A stretch of DNA of 64,000 bases from Castellaniella hirudinis. Its GTDB lineage: Bacteria; Pseudomonadota; Gammaproteobacteria; Burkholderiales; Burkholderiaceae_B. A model generated the notes under the pieces. The model was given only the letters and a program-made list of their open reading frames with translations, was not told where the DNA came from and did no database searches. Position 1 is the first letter of the stretch, and each line of letters starts with the position of its first letter. Of the stretch, positions 53,570-62,497 are shown piece by piece. The DNA lies in NCBI RefSeq assembly GCF_042651965.1, contig NZ_JBHSDY010000003.1:186001-250000 (forward strand). Direction: 5' to 3'. A program made the translations under genes and the position numbers.

Positions 53570-55408
53570 ATGTGGCGCCGGAAAACACTTTTTTCGGGGC
53601 TGGCCGTGGTGTTGCTGGCGCTGACCTTCCTGTTGCTCGCCCAGTGGCGCGCCCTGGATCCTCTGGATCGCCAGTTGGGGGACGCCCTGCTGCGCTGGGA
53701 TGCCCGGCATCGACTGCCTCCCGATGACATCGTGCTGATCGACATCGACCAGGGTTCGCTGAACGACGACCGGATGCTGGCATTGGCCGGCGCCTGGGCC
53801 TGGCCGAGGGCCGTCCATGCCGAATTGATCACCGCGCTGGCCCGCAGGGGCCCTCGGGCGATCGTGGTGGATCTGATCCTGTCGCCGCCTGACCGCCTCG
53901 AACCGTACAACGACGAGGCGCTGGCGCAGGCCATGGATTTCGAGCGGGCATTCGTGCCCATGATCCTGATGCCCGACGCCGGCCAGCCGCCTCCTCTGGC
54001 GCTGGCGCCGCCCATCATGGGCATCCGCCGCATGGCGCAGGCCGACCCCGACGCCCGCTATGGCATCGATGCGCCCACGGCGCTGCCGCCGGAGCGGTGG
54101 CGCACCGGGTACATCAATTTCGTCGCGGACACGGATGGCATCGGCCGACGGATCGAGCTTGGGCGGGAGGTCCGGGGTTGGTGGATTCCGCATATGGTGG
54201 GCCGGGTCGCCGAGGCCCTGCAACTGCCGCAGCCCCGGACATCGGCCTTCCGCTTGCATTGGTACGGCCGCGATTTCCAGCGGATCCCGTACGCCCAGGT
54301 CTACCTGGCCAGCCAGACCGAGGGCGCATCCCTGCCTTTCGATCCGGAAGGCAAGATCATCGTCATCGGCGCGACGGCCAGCGGCCTGCTGGATTTCCTG
54401 GCCACGCCTCAGGGCGCCACGACGCCGGGGCCGTATGTGCTGCAGACCGGGCTGGCCAATCTGCAGGACCGCAGCTGGCTGCGCGATGCGCCGGGGTGGA
54501 TCAGTCCCTGGCTGGCGGCCGGGCTGATCGTCGGCTGTGCGTTCCTGTTCTGGCGGCGGGTTTCGCCGGTGTGGATCGTGACGGGCTTTCTGGGCGTGGC
54601 GCTGCTCTTGCTGGCCGTGGCGGCCGGCGCCCTGCGCACCAACTGGTACTGGATGCCGCTTTCCGTGCTGGCCATGACGGCGCTGGCCTTGCTGGCGTTC
54701 GGGCTGCTGTCGGCGCGTCTCGAACTGGCCCATCGGCATCGCGTGCAGGCGATGTTCGCGCGCTTTGTCGATGCCCGTGTCGTCGATCACCTGGTGGCCT
54801 CGCATCAGGGGGTGGCCGCCAGCGACACCGTCGAACGAGAGGTGACCGTCCTGTTTTCCGATATCCGGGGATTCACGCACTTGTCCGAATACCGGGCGCC
54901 GGAAGACGTCGTGGCCTTGCTGAACCGGTACTTCGAGACCCAGGTGGGGGCGATTTTCCGGCATCAGGGCACGCTGGATAAATTCATGGGCGACGGCATC
55001 ATGGCGTTCTGGGGGGCTCCGATCCCCCAGGCGAATCATGCCGGGCTGGCGGTCGCCGCCGCCCTGGACATGCTCCAGGCGCTGCGGGGCTTTGTCGCGC
55101 AGTTGAAGGGCGAGGGGGTGGAGATTGCGCTCGAGATCGGCATCGGCATCCATACGGGGCCTGCCGTCGTCGGGTTTCTGGGGATGCGGCAGCGGCTCGA
55201 TTACACGGCCATCGGGGATACCGTCAATCTGGCTAGCCGGATCGAAGGGACCACTAAAGGGGTTGCCCGCATCCTGGTCTCGGAGGCGACCCGCCGGCAG
55301 TGCGCGGCGGATTTCGAGTTCACCGATCATGGCTGCTTCAAGATCAGGGGCAGAGAGCAGGAAGTGCATTTGTTCGAGCCGGTCCCCCGGACCGGTTCCG
55401 AGGGTTGA
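53570..55408 (+). CDS. CHASE2-domain class III adenylate cyclase (second)
   Basis: 612 residues. One N-terminal membrane helix (TLFSGLAVVLLALTFLLLAQW), a CHASE2 sensor (about 30-300; DPLDRQLGDALLRWDARHRLPPDDIVLIDIDQGSLNDD, RAIVVDLILSPPDR, KIIVIGATASGLLDFLATP), three membrane helices (about 305-385), and a cyclase domain (about 420-600). Metal Asp in LFSDIRGFT and KFMGDGIMAFW; Asn/Arg in VNLASRIE. Base-selecting pair Lys (DKFMGD) and Thr (DYTAIGD), again the adenylate pattern. Sequence differs from the cyclase at 21940 and no FecR protein accompanies it; SH3 and M48 genes do. It is probably co-transcribed with them. Confidence 0.88.
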   Translation: MWRRKTLFSGLAVVLLALTFLLLAQWRALDPLDRQLGDALLRWDARHRLPPDDIVLIDIDQGSLNDDRMLALAGAWAWPRAVHAELITALARRGPRAIVVDLILSPPDRLEPYNDEALAQAMDFERAFVPMILMPDAGQPPPLALAPPIMGIRRMAQADPDARYGIDAPTALPPERWRTGYINFVADTDGIGRRIELGREVRGWWIPHMVGRVAEALQLPQPRTSAFRLHWYGRDFQRIPYAQVYLASQTEGASLPFDPEGKIIVIGATASGLLDFLATPQGATTPGPYVLQTGLANLQDRSWLRDAPGWISPWLAAGLIVGCAFLFWRRVSPVWIVTGFLGVALLLLAVAAGALRTNWYWMPLSVLAMTALALLAFGLLSARLELAHRHRVQAMFARFVDARVVDHLVASHQGVAASDTVEREVTVLFSDIRGFTHLSEYRAPEDVVALLNRYFETQVGAIFRHQGTLDKFMGDGIMAFWGAPIPQANHAGLAVAAALDMLQALRGFVAQLKGEGVEIALEIGIGIHTGPAVVGFLGMRQRLDYTAIGDTVNLASRIEGTTKGVARILVSEATRRQCAADFEFTDHGCFKIRGREQEVHLFEPVPRTGSEG

Positions 55409-55430
55409 TGGACCTTTTCAAGGAGTCCTC

Positions 55431-55964
55431 ATGTTTGGATGGATGACGAGACGCATGCAGGGCGTGCACCGCGCGGTCCTGGCCGGCCTGCTGCTGGGTT
55501 TCACGGCCGTCGCCCAGGCGGCCACGCATACCGTGGCGGTCGAGACCGATTTGCGGGCGGCGCCCGCCCTGAACGCCAAGACGCTTCAGCACCTGCAAAA
55601 AGGCGCGCTGCTGGATGCCGTGGAACAGCAAGGCGGCTGGCTGAAGGCGCAGGCCGGCGACCAGACCGGCTGGGTGCGGCTGGCGCATCTGCGGACGGTC
55701 GATCAAGGCAAGCAGGGCGCCGGCAAATCGGGCGGCGGACTGGGATTTCTAGGCGCCCTGTTCACGGCCGCCAGCAACAGCCCGACGGCCACGACCGGCA
55801 CCCGTGGCCTGAGCGAAGAAGAACTGGCCCAGGCGCAGCCGGCGCCCGCAGAAGTGCAAGGGCTGGATCGCTATGCGGTGACGTCGGCGCAGGCACGGTC
55901 CTTTGCGCAGCAAGGCCATCTCCAGGCGCGTGACTTCGACTACACCAGCGGGGCAAAACCATGA
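55431..55964 (+). CDS. Exported SH3-domain protein
   Basis: 177 residues from ATG 55431, with AAGGAG just upstream. Signal peptide (VHRAVLAGLLLGFTAVAQAA), a bacterial SH3 domain (about 32-90: HTVAVETDLRAAPALNAKTLQHLQKGALLDAVEQQGGWLKAQAGDQTGWVRLAHLR), then a Gly/Ala-rich linker and a C-terminal block GTRGLSEEELAQAQPAPAEVQGLDRYAVTSAQARSFAQQGHLQARDFDY. SH3b domains often bind peptidoglycan or protein tails. Its stop overlaps the M48 start. Same pairing occurs with M48 genes in other proteobacteria, but function is unknown. Confidence 0.8.
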   Translation: MFGWMTRRMQGVHRAVLAGLLLGFTAVAQAATHTVAVETDLRAAPALNAKTLQHLQKGALLDAVEQQGGWLKAQAGDQTGWVRLAHLRTVDQGKQGAGKSGGGLGFLGALFTAASNSPTATTGTRGLSEEELAQAQPAPAEVQGLDRYAVTSAQARSFAQQGHLQARDFDYTSGAKP

Positions 55965-56872
55965 TCTGTGTCTTTCGAAAATCGGTGTTTGCGGCGTTGT
56001 GCGCCGTGATGCTCGTGTCGGGCTGCAAGACGCTCGAAGGCGGCGGGTTCAACCAGTTGCTGAGCACGGCGGCGGGCTCCGCCGGCGCCGGCGCCGGCGT
56101 CACCGCAGGGATGCAGAGCGCCGTGGCCGGTGCGACCGATCTGTTCCGGGAATACACACCGGAAGAACAGCAGCGGCTGGGCGCCGATTTCGCCTCTGTG
56201 CTGTTGGGCGCCCGGCCGCTGGTGCGCAACCCCGCCGCCCAGCGCTACGTCAATCAGGTGGGCGTCTGGGTCGTGCAGCAGACCGCCCAGCCGACCGATG
56301 GCCGGGGGCGGCCCATGATCAAGACGTGGCGCTTCGGCATCATCGATAGCGAGGCGGTGAACGCCTATGCGACGCCGGGCGGCTATGTGTTCATTACCAA
56401 GGGCCTGTTCAAGAAGCTCGGGTCCGAGGCCGAGCTGGCGGGTGTGCTCAGCCACGAGATCGCCCACGTGACCCAGGGCCATTATCTGGCGGCGATCAAG
56501 GCGGGCGGGTTTTCCAAGATCATGGCCGGCGCCGTGCAGGCCGGGACCGGCGACAAACGCCTGGACGAGGCGGCCGCCAATCTGGTGCGCAATCTCTATG
56601 CCAAGGGGCTGGACAAATCCGATGAGTACGAGGCGGATCGTCTGGGGATGCTCTATGCGGCGCGTGCCGGCTACGAGCCCACGGGCCTGATGAGCGTGTT
56701 GCATCTGTATGCGGCGCATACCCGGGGCGATGACGGTTTCCAGTTGCTGTTCGCAACCCACCCCGACCCGAAGGACCGGATCGCCAGGCTGGAGCCGCTG
56801 CTGGTGACGTTCGCCGCCGCGTCGGACGCCACGAACGTGCAACGCTTCAAGGCGATCCAGGCGCGGCTGTAG
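55961..56872 (+). CDS. M48-family metalloprotease lipoprotein
   Basis: 303 residues. Lipobox LVSGCKTLEGGG (Cys near residue 22) after FAALCAVMLV. Zinc motif HEIAHVTQGHY with third ligand in DEYEADRLGMLYAARAGY, as in the BepA/LoiP class. An Ala/Gly-rich stretch after the lipobox, then the catalytic domain (about 60-270). Envelope quality-control or maturation role is likely. The fragment AVNAYATPGGYVFITKGL matches the family's substrate-binding strand. ATGA overlap with the SH3 gene; a strong hairpin ends the operon. Confidence 0.9.
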   Translation: MICVFRKSVFAALCAVMLVSGCKTLEGGGFNQLLSTAAGSAGAGAGVTAGMQSAVAGATDLFREYTPEEQQRLGADFASVLLGARPLVRNPAAQRYVNQVGVWVVQQTAQPTDGRGRPMIKTWRFGIIDSEAVNAYATPGGYVFITKGLFKKLGSEAELAGVLSHEIAHVTQGHYLAAIKAGGFSKIMAGAVQAGTGDKRLDEAAANLVRNLYAKGLDKSDEYEADRLGMLYAARAGYEPTGLMSVLHLYAAHTRGDDGFQLLFATHPDPKDRIARLEPLLVTFAAASDATNVQRFKAIQARL

Positions 56873-56897
56873 CGGGATTCCAACCGGCGCATCCGGC

Positions 56898-56926
56898 GGG
56901 CCGGCCAGGGATGACCCGGCCGGCCC
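56898..56926. terminator. Hairpin between convergent M48 and VWA genes
   Basis: Nine-base arms gggccggcc (56898-56906) and ggccggccc (56918-56926), followed by gtttcattt on the plus strand. It can end the cyclase-SH3-M48 operon. Confidence 0.75.
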
Positions 56927-56929
56927 GTT

Positions 56930-58375
56930 TCATTTGCAGGTCACGCCTTCCGAGACTTCCCACACGGACTGCTTGAGGGCTTCGGCGATGCGGGCCGTGT
57001 TCTGGCTGCTGTAGACCCGGCCGCCCGTCGATTTGGCGATGCAGTCGGACAGCCCGCGTCCCGAGATATCGACGACATTGAATTTCAGCCTGGGCTTGGC
57101 CTTGGCAATGCGCGCGGCGGAGGCGCATTGGTTGCCGCCGCAGCCGTCTTCCCCGTCCAGGAAGACCACGATGATGGCGTCCCGGTTTTTGCCGTCGACC
57201 ATGGCGGCGGCGGCCTCGATGCTCTTGGCCAGCGGGGTGCCGCCTTCGCTTTTCAGCCCCTGGATGAGATTGATGAGCTTGGCGTGTTGCGAGCCCGGAA
57301 AGGGACCGTGACGGGGGGTGGCCGGGCAACTGTTGAAGGTCACCAGGCTGATGCTCTGGCTCTTGGGCAGTTGCTGGACGAGATTGATCAGGGATTGCTT
57401 GGCGATGGCCTCGCGGGAGGGGGCCCTGAGCATGTTCAGGATACGCGCCTTCTCCTGCGCCGACAGCCGGCTTCGCTGAGCGTCGGTCAGGCCGAAGACC
57501 CAGTCCTCGTCTTCCGGCTTGGTGGTGATGTTCAGGTTCATGGAGTCGGACGTGTCGAACACGACGACCAGCTCGGGAGGCAGCTGATCCGCCGGCCGCG
57601 GCGTGCAGACCAGCCCGGCCGGCGCCGGCCGGGCCGGTTTCGGGGGCGCCGGTTTGGGAGCGGGCGGGGGCGGCGGTTCGGGCGCGACCGGTTGAGGGGC
57701 GACGGGTTCAGGCGCCACCGGCTCGGGGGCGACCGGCGCGACGGGTTCGGGGGCCGGAGGGACGACCGGTTCGGGCGGGGGCGGTGCGACGGGGGCGGCT
57801 GCCGGCGGATCGAGCGGCTCGGCGACCGGGAGTGTGCGGTGCGTCCACCACCACCAGGCGGCCAGCAGGAGCGCCAGCAAGGCCAGCAGCGCCAGCAGCC
57901 AGGGCCACCAGCGCCGGGCGGGCGGACCGGCCAGTGCCGCGGCGGCGGCCGGGGCGGCCGGCGGGACGACGAGGGGCGGCAGCCCGGACAATCCGGCATG
58001 CCAGTGGGTGATCAGCGGCGTGCCGTTGAGCGAGTACAGGTGGCGGGTGTCCGGCGTGCGGGGCAGATTTTCCAGCAGGCCCGCTTCGTCCGTCCGGCCT
58101 TGCTGACGCGCAGTGTCGCCCAGTGTGTGCAGGTCTCTCAGCGTGCCCTGGTATTTCTCCAGCAAGGCGGCTTGCGACTTTTCGTCCAGACTGCTGTAAG
58201 GCTGCGGCTGTCCTTCCAGGGGGGTCCACCATTCGCGCAGGCCGTCCGCGCCTGCGCGGGGCAGGGCGAACAGCCGGCTTTCATGGGGGGGCAGCAGCCG
58301 GTGCAGGAGATCGATGGCCGGCTGGTGTTCGGCAATCGGCAGGTCGGGGGTCGTGTCACGGCTCACGCGTTGCAT
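56930..58375 (-). CDS. Membrane-anchored von Willebrand factor A protein with Pro-rich repeat
   Basis: 481 residues; ATG 58375 with GGAG upstream. An N-terminal cytosolic region (1-145) with a SLDEKSQAALLEKYQGTLRDLHTL helix, one membrane helix (WWPWLLALLALLALLLAAWWWW, about 155-176), a Pro/Ala/Val/Glu repeat (about 185-255; PVAPEPVAPEPVAPQPVAPEP pattern), then a periplasmic VWA domain (about 270-480) with an intact MIDAS start DTSDS, GGTPLAKSI and FLDGEDGCGGNQC. VWA domains bind partners through a metal. The Pro-rich stalk probably spans the periplasm. It is the last gene of the operon reading from the PpkA-like gene. Confidence 0.85.
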   Translation of the reverse strand: MQRVSRDTTPDLPIAEHQPAIDLLHRLLPPHESRLFALPRAGADGLREWWTPLEGQPQPYSSLDEKSQAALLEKYQGTLRDLHTLGDTARQQGRTDEAGLLENLPRTPDTRHLYSLNGTPLITHWHAGLSGLPPLVVPPAAPAAAAALAGPPARRWWPWLLALLALLALLLAAWWWWTHRTLPVAEPLDPPAAAPVAPPPPEPVVPPAPEPVAPVAPEPVAPEPVAPQPVAPEPPPPPAPKPAPPKPARPAPAGLVCTPRPADQLPPELVVVFDTSDSMNLNITTKPEDEDWVFGLTDAQRSRLSAQEKARILNMLRAPSREAIAKQSLINLVQQLPKSQSISLVTFNSCPATPRHGPFPGSQHAKLINLIQGLKSEGGTPLAKSIEAAAAMVDGKNRDAIIVVFLDGEDGCGGNQCASAARIAKAKPRLKFNVVDISGRGLSDCIAKSTGGRVYSSQNTARIAEALKQSVWEVSEGVTCK

Positions 58376-58407
58376 GCAAGGCTCCGCTACGGGTTACGGG
58401 CGACGGG

Positions 58408-58914
58408 CTACTGGTAACCCAGGCTTTTCTGCAGGGTGGCGACTTTCTGCTGCAGGGCCGCGAGCTCTTTCTGTTTGGCGGCGACGGCGGCTGCATTGCC
58501 GCCGTTGGTGCCGGACTGCTGGGATTGCTTCAGCGCCTGCTGCAGATCCTTGAGTTCGTTTTGCACCCGGGCGTCATCGGCATGCCTGGCCTGCAGTTGC
58601 TTGAGCAGGCGCCCCATGGAGGCATTCAGCGCCGCCTGTTTCTTTTTCTGCTCGGACAGTTTCTGCTGGCTGGCGGCTTGGCGCTGGGCGATGTCCTCGT
58701 AGACCTGGCGGAACATCTGGTTTTCTTCCTGGGCCGAGACCAGCGCCTGTTCCTTCTGGTCGATGCCGGCGCGGTAGGCCCCCGACGTATCGCAACTGAG
58801 CTTCGTTAGGAATCCCGCGTCGCGGTTCGTCGGGTCGCATTCGCCGGGCGTCGTGGCGCAGCCGGCCAGGCCGGCCGCCAGCGCCAGGATCATCAGGGAT
58901 CGTTGGACGGTCAT
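58408..58914 (-). CDS. Coiled-coil lipoprotein
   Basis: 168 residues. Lipobox LAGCATTPGEC after SLMILALAAG. The rest is helical and coiled-coil (about 45-168), with Gln/Lys/Ala heptads: EQALVSAQEENQMFRQVYEDIAQRQAASQQKLSEQKKKQAAL, and KQKELAALQQKVATLQKSLGYQ at the end, interrupted by a short SGTNGGN break. No recognised family. Between the VWA gene and another coiled-coil lipoprotein gene, eight bases below it, so probably an envelope partner. Confidence 0.75.
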   Translation of the reverse strand: MTVQRSLMILALAAGLAGCATTPGECDPTNRDAGFLTKLSCDTSGAYRAGIDQKEQALVSAQEENQMFRQVYEDIAQRQAASQQKLSEQKKKQAALNASMGRLLKQLQARHADDARVQNELKDLQQALKQSQQSGTNGGNAAAVAAKQKELAALQQKVATLQKSLGYQ

Positions 58915-58921
58915 GACGTGA

Positions 58922-59659
58922 TTACCCCAAGGTGATGGCGCTGCGCTGCGTGTAGAGATCGTCCACCTCGGTTTCCAGCAAGGCGACCCGTTTCTTCATT
59001 TTCGCGATTTCGCTGTCAACGCCCTTGACCTGCTTGGCGTTGCCGCTGGCTTTTTCGGCCTGAGCCACTTCTTCGTATTGCGCGACCTTGTTTTTCATAT
59101 TGTCGACGTCCTTGCTCATCACTTCGATGTTCTTGTCGATCTGCGCCAGGTCCTGCCTGGCTTTTTCCTGATCCAGTTGCTGGGCCTTCATGTCCTTCTG
59201 GATCTTGGACAAGGTGGTTTTGTTTTCGGTGATGACCTGCATGGCGGTATCGGTGCGCGCGATGACTTTCTGGGTGTCGGCCTGGACGTCGCTGGTCATG
59301 ACGTCCAGGCGTTCGCCCGTGTTGGCGTACTGGCTGCGGCGCTGGTCCAGGTAATAGTTGGCGCCCATGGCGACGCCGCATGCGGCGATCCCGGCGACGA
59401 TCGCGCAGGTGGCTTTATTGTTGGAATTCGAGATCATGCAGGCCAGTACGCCGACCGTTGCAGCGGCGGCGCACGCCTGGAAGCCGGACTTGCTGAAGAA
59501 TTGCGCATCGTCGCCCGTCGTCAGGCGCGGGTCGGCCGCAGGGCCCTTGCTCAGCAGCGAGCTGCCGGTGCTGGCGCAGCCGCTCAGGACGAGCATCGTC
59601 GCGATCAGGAGGCCCGAGAGCCAGCGATTGAAGTATGCGGTGGACGAACAGGTGTTCAT
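58922..59659 (-). CDS. Coiled-coil lipoprotein, possible TagQ-position protein
   Basis: 245 residues from ATG 59659 (MNTCSSTAYFNRWLSGLLIATMLVLSGC); a GTG/ATG further upstream at 59674 is possible. Lipobox LSGCASTGS. Residues about 55-105 are rich in Cys/Ala and hydrophobic (FQACAAAATVGVLACMISNSNNKATCAIVAGIAACGVAMGANYYL), perhaps a second membrane or disulfide-bearing part. The remainder is a long coiled coil (about 110-235). It lies where TagQ (an outer-membrane lipoprotein) would be found next to TagR in the T6SS threonine-phosphorylation pathway, but no sequence similarity to TagQ can be claimed. Confidence 0.65.
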   Translation of the reverse strand: MNTCSSTAYFNRWLSGLLIATMLVLSGCASTGSSLLSKGPAADPRLTTGDDAQFFSKSGFQACAAAATVGVLACMISNSNNKATCAIVAGIAACGVAMGANYYLDQRRSQYANTGERLDVMTSDVQADTQKVIARTDTAMQVITENKTTLSKIQKDMKAQQLDQEKARQDLAQIDKNIEVMSKDVDNMKNKVAQYEEVAQAEKASGNAKQVKGVDSEIAKMKKRVALLETEVDDLYTQRSAITLG

Positions 59660-59709
59660 GGTGTTTCCCCTCAATGAAATGATGAATGTGCTGCTGGCCG
59701 TGTATGGGC

Positions 59710-61296
59710 TCAGGAGCCGGGCTGGATCGACTTGCAGTCCGCAAACCAGCGGTCGTTGTCGCGTTTTTCTGTTTTCAAATAGCTTTGCGCGTGCTTCCAG
59801 TACGCGCGCAGATACGGCACCAGGCCCTGGACGCGCGGGTCTTCCTGGAGCATCTGTTCCTGCACGGGCACCTGTTTTTCGACTTGCTGCAGGCTATAGA
59901 TCCGGCGCGCGCTCGCCATGGTGCTGGCGTAGTAGTTCCCCAGCTTCTGCAAACGCCCCTGCTGATCGTCCAGTTGCGTCTTGCGGGCCTGACAGACTTT
60001 GGCGTTGTCGTCGTCTGCGGCGTCTTGCGCGCAGTTGATCTCGTAGTTCTTCTGCAGCAGATCCACGAACAGGCCGTCGTCCTTGAGCTTGGTGCACAGA
60101 AAGGCCCCCAGGCTCAGATTCGACCGGATCGCTTCGTCCCGCGCGTTCTCGTTTTCCTGGTTGCTGGCGCGCAACTGCTGTTCCAGCGTCTGCAGTTTCT
60201 GCTTCAGGGCCTTGTCTTCGACGGTCTGGGTCAAGGCGGTCAGGTTCTTGACGGCATCGGGTTTGCCGGCATCCTTGCCGCCCTGGTCCGTTCCCAGAGC
60301 TTTCCAGCTTTTGTCGATGGCGGCGATCCGCTCGCGGGACGTCAGGGCCGGCGCCACCATGACCAGGCGCATGCCGATGGCCTTGTCGTGATATTCGCCC
60401 CGACCGTCCTTGCCGTAATAGGGGTGTTCCGCGCGGGCGGCGGTGCGGAAGTCTTTCCGGGCCGTCAGGTAGCTGTCGCCTCGGACGATGAACCCGCCCG
60501 CCTGGCCGTGCAGGCGATTGAGCTTGTTGAGCTGGAAGGGCTCGAACATCATTTCCGCCGCATTGCCCAGCATGTCATGCAGGCCGAGCGGGTTGGGCTT
60601 GCGCAGGCCGACAGGCTGCATCTTGCCGTTGGCCGATTTGTTGTCGTTGTACCATTCGTAGGCGTGCAAATCGTCCTTTTCCATCGGGTACAGGGTTTGC
60701 CGGAATTCGGCCGGCGTGACCTTCTGGCCGCCCCGCGCGGCGAATTCCCATTCGATTTCCGTGGGCAGTCGTACGAAACCCGGCGCGCCGTCTTCGTGCG
60801 GGATGTTTTTCAAGGCATGTTCTTGCAGCCACAGGTTGTAGCGGTTGCTGAGCGCGACCGCCTGGAACCAGCCGATGTCGGACTGCGCGGTGCGCAGTTC
60901 TTTGGCGGGCTTGGGGCAGCCCTTGTCCTGCGTCAGGGCCTGATATTGGAGCTGGGTGAGCTCGTATTTGGCCATCAGGTAGTAGCGCTGCCTGGCCGAT
61001 TTGCCCGCCTCGGTGAAACTGCCGGCGATGAAGGCCGGACGGGACTGTTCGAGGTAGCCCCATTCCTCGTTTTCCTGGCCCACCTCGATCGGATAGTCTT
61101 TCAGCGGGTCGGCGAACGGGACGGTGATCTTGCGAAAGACCATGGACCCCTCGCACGGCATGGGCAGGATGACGTCGTCGGCCAGCGGCTTCGGGTTGTA
61201 CTCCCGTTCGGGCCAGGGTTCCGCCTGGCCGGCGGCGCATAGCAAGGACAGCAGGGGCAGCAGCAATCCTGCCGCCAGGCTTGATTTAGAGTTCAC
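59710..61296 (-). CDS. Exported SUMF1/FGE-like protein, TagR-type
   Basis: 528 residues from GTG 61296, preceded by GGAGAG and starting within the end of the permease gene; ATG 61320 is the longer alternative. A signal peptide (KSSLAAGLLLPLLSLLCAAGQA), then a formylglycine-generating-enzyme-like domain (about 70-310: YYLMAKYELTQLQYQALTQ, WFQAVALSNRYNLWLQ, VRLPTEIEWEFAARGG, NPLGLHDMLGNAAEMMFEPF, FIVRGDSYLTARKDFRTAARAEHPYYGKD). A coiled coil (about 340-390) and helical tail follow. TagR of the Pseudomonas T6SS is an exported SUMF1 protein that promotes PpkA activity; neighbours here are an ABC pair and a PpkA-like end, as in that locus. Confidence 0.75.
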   Translation of the reverse strand: MNSKSSLAAGLLLPLLSLLCAAGQAEPWPEREYNPKPLADDVILPMPCEGSMVFRKITVPFADPLKDYPIEVGQENEEWGYLEQSRPAFIAGSFTEAGKSARQRYYLMAKYELTQLQYQALTQDKGCPKPAKELRTAQSDIGWFQAVALSNRYNLWLQEHALKNIPHEDGAPGFVRLPTEIEWEFAARGGQKVTPAEFRQTLYPMEKDDLHAYEWYNDNKSANGKMQPVGLRKPNPLGLHDMLGNAAEMMFEPFQLNKLNRLHGQAGGFIVRGDSYLTARKDFRTAARAEHPYYGKDGRGEYHDKAIGMRLVMVAPALTSRERIAAIDKSWKALGTDQGGKDAGKPDAVKNLTALTQTVEDKALKQKLQTLEQQLRASNQENENARDEAIRSNLSLGAFLCTKLKDDGLFVDLLQKNYEINCAQDAADDDNAKVCQARKTQLDDQQGRLQKLGNYYASTMASARRIYSLQQVEKQVPVQEQMLQEDPRVQGLVPYLRAYWKHAQSYLKTEKRDNDRWFADCKSIQPGS

Positions 61297-62497
61297 GCAG
61301 GCTCTCCGCAGGTTGGACACGCAGGGCGCGGAGCGCGCCGAGCAGCGAGGCGGCCAGGGCGACCAGCCAGGTCAGGCCCAGCCCGGTCAGGATGTGTGTC
61401 GGGGTGATCCGGCAGGCAAAACCGTCCGTGGCCTGGGACTGGCCCAGCAGGGCATCGAAGGCCAGGCTGCCCAGGGCGTAGACGATCAGGCCGCACAGGA
61501 AAGCCAGCGTGGTCAGGCTCCAGGCTTGGGTCAGGACGAATCCGGCGATGGCGCGTTTCTGGAAGCCCAGCAGGCGCAGCACGGCCAGGTCTTTGCGTTT
61601 GCGATCGATGTTGGCGATGAAGGCGCCCGTCAGCGACGCCAGGCAGCCGGCCACGGCCGTCAGGGCGATCACGCTGAAGATGAGACTGAGGACCTGATTG
61701 ATGGCCTTGATGTTGTTGATTTCGTGCAGCCGGCTGGTGGTTTCGATCCGCTGGGCGTTCAGCCAGGCCTCCAGCGGGGCGACGCTGTCCATGTCCCGGG
61801 CATAGAGGCGGGCCCGGGCGAATCCGATTTCCTGGGCGGGGCCGGGCTCGCCGGCATGCATGCCCAGCAAGGGTTCCTGATAGCCATCGAAGAAACGCTC
61901 CAGCGCGATCTGCAGCGGCATGGACACCAGCATCAGGGGCCGTCGGCTGAAGGCGGGGTCCAGGATGGCGGCGACGCGGACGCGCATGCCGCCCTGTTCG
62001 CGCGTGTCCTGACGCTTGCGCTGGACACGCAGTTGCAGCGTGTCCCCGGGGCGGGCCTGCAATTGGGCGGCCAGCTTGTCGCTCAGGACGATCTCGTCGT
62101 CGGCGGGGCCCGGGGCCGCATGCGGCAGCAGCGGGTCGCCGGCCGCCGTGGGCAGGATTTCGACGTCCGCCGCAAAATGGCTGCGGTCCTTGATGAGGTC
62201 GGCCACGGCGCTCAGGGAGCGCGTCTGTCCCACGGTGAAGCCGACGTCGGGGCGCTGCGCGACCGAGGCCAGCCAGCCGGGCGACAGATTGCCATTGCCC
62301 AGCATGCGGATTTCGAGATTGACCGGGTCGCGCAGCAAGGCGGCCTGCATCTGGCTGACCACCCCGTGCTTGAGTCCGAACAGCAGCAGCAGCGGAGCGA
62401 TGACCGCGACCAGGGAGGCGATCAGATACAGGGAGAGTTTGTGGTCGTGGCGCAGGTCATGCCAGGCCAGACCCGTGACGAGCCGGCATCGGTTCAT
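61286..62497 (-). CDS. FtsX/MacB-like permease, TagS-type
   Basis: 403 residues. N-terminal membrane helix LYLIASLVAVIAPLLLLFGLK (about 21-41), a MacB-like periplasmic domain (about 45-260), and three C-terminal helices (about 270-390: INQVLSLIFSVIALTAVAGCLASLTGAFIANIDRKRKDLAVLRLLGFQKRAIAGFVL, LAFLCGLIVYALGSLAF, ILTGLGLTWLVALAASLLGALRALRVQPAESLREL). The signature LAVLRLLGF and C-terminal RVQPAESLREL are those of type VII ABC (LolE/FtsX) permeases. TagS of the T6SS sensor pathway is of this kind. It overlaps the ATPase gene by four bases. Confidence 0.82.
   Translation of the reverse strand: MNRCRLVTGLAWHDLRHDHKLSLYLIASLVAVIAPLLLLFGLKHGVVSQMQAALLRDPVNLEIRMLGNGNLSPGWLASVAQRPDVGFTVGQTRSLSAVADLIKDRSHFAADVEILPTAAGDPLLPHAAPGPADDEIVLSDKLAAQLQARPGDTLQLRVQRKRQDTREQGGMRVRVAAILDPAFSRRPLMLVSMPLQIALERFFDGYQEPLLGMHAGEPGPAQEIGFARARLYARDMDSVAPLEAWLNAQRIETTSRLHEINNIKAINQVLSLIFSVIALTAVAGCLASLTGAFIANIDRKRKDLAVLRLLGFQKRAIAGFVLTQAWSLTTLAFLCGLIVYALGSLAFDALLGQSQATDGFACRITPTHILTGLGLTWLVALAASLLGALRALRVQPAESLREL

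Noticed and set aside
53380..54033. Upstream extension of thiG into the cyclase gene
   Set aside because: The in-frame extension has no ThiG similarity and overlaps a confident gene; ATG 53379 gives the normal N-terminus.
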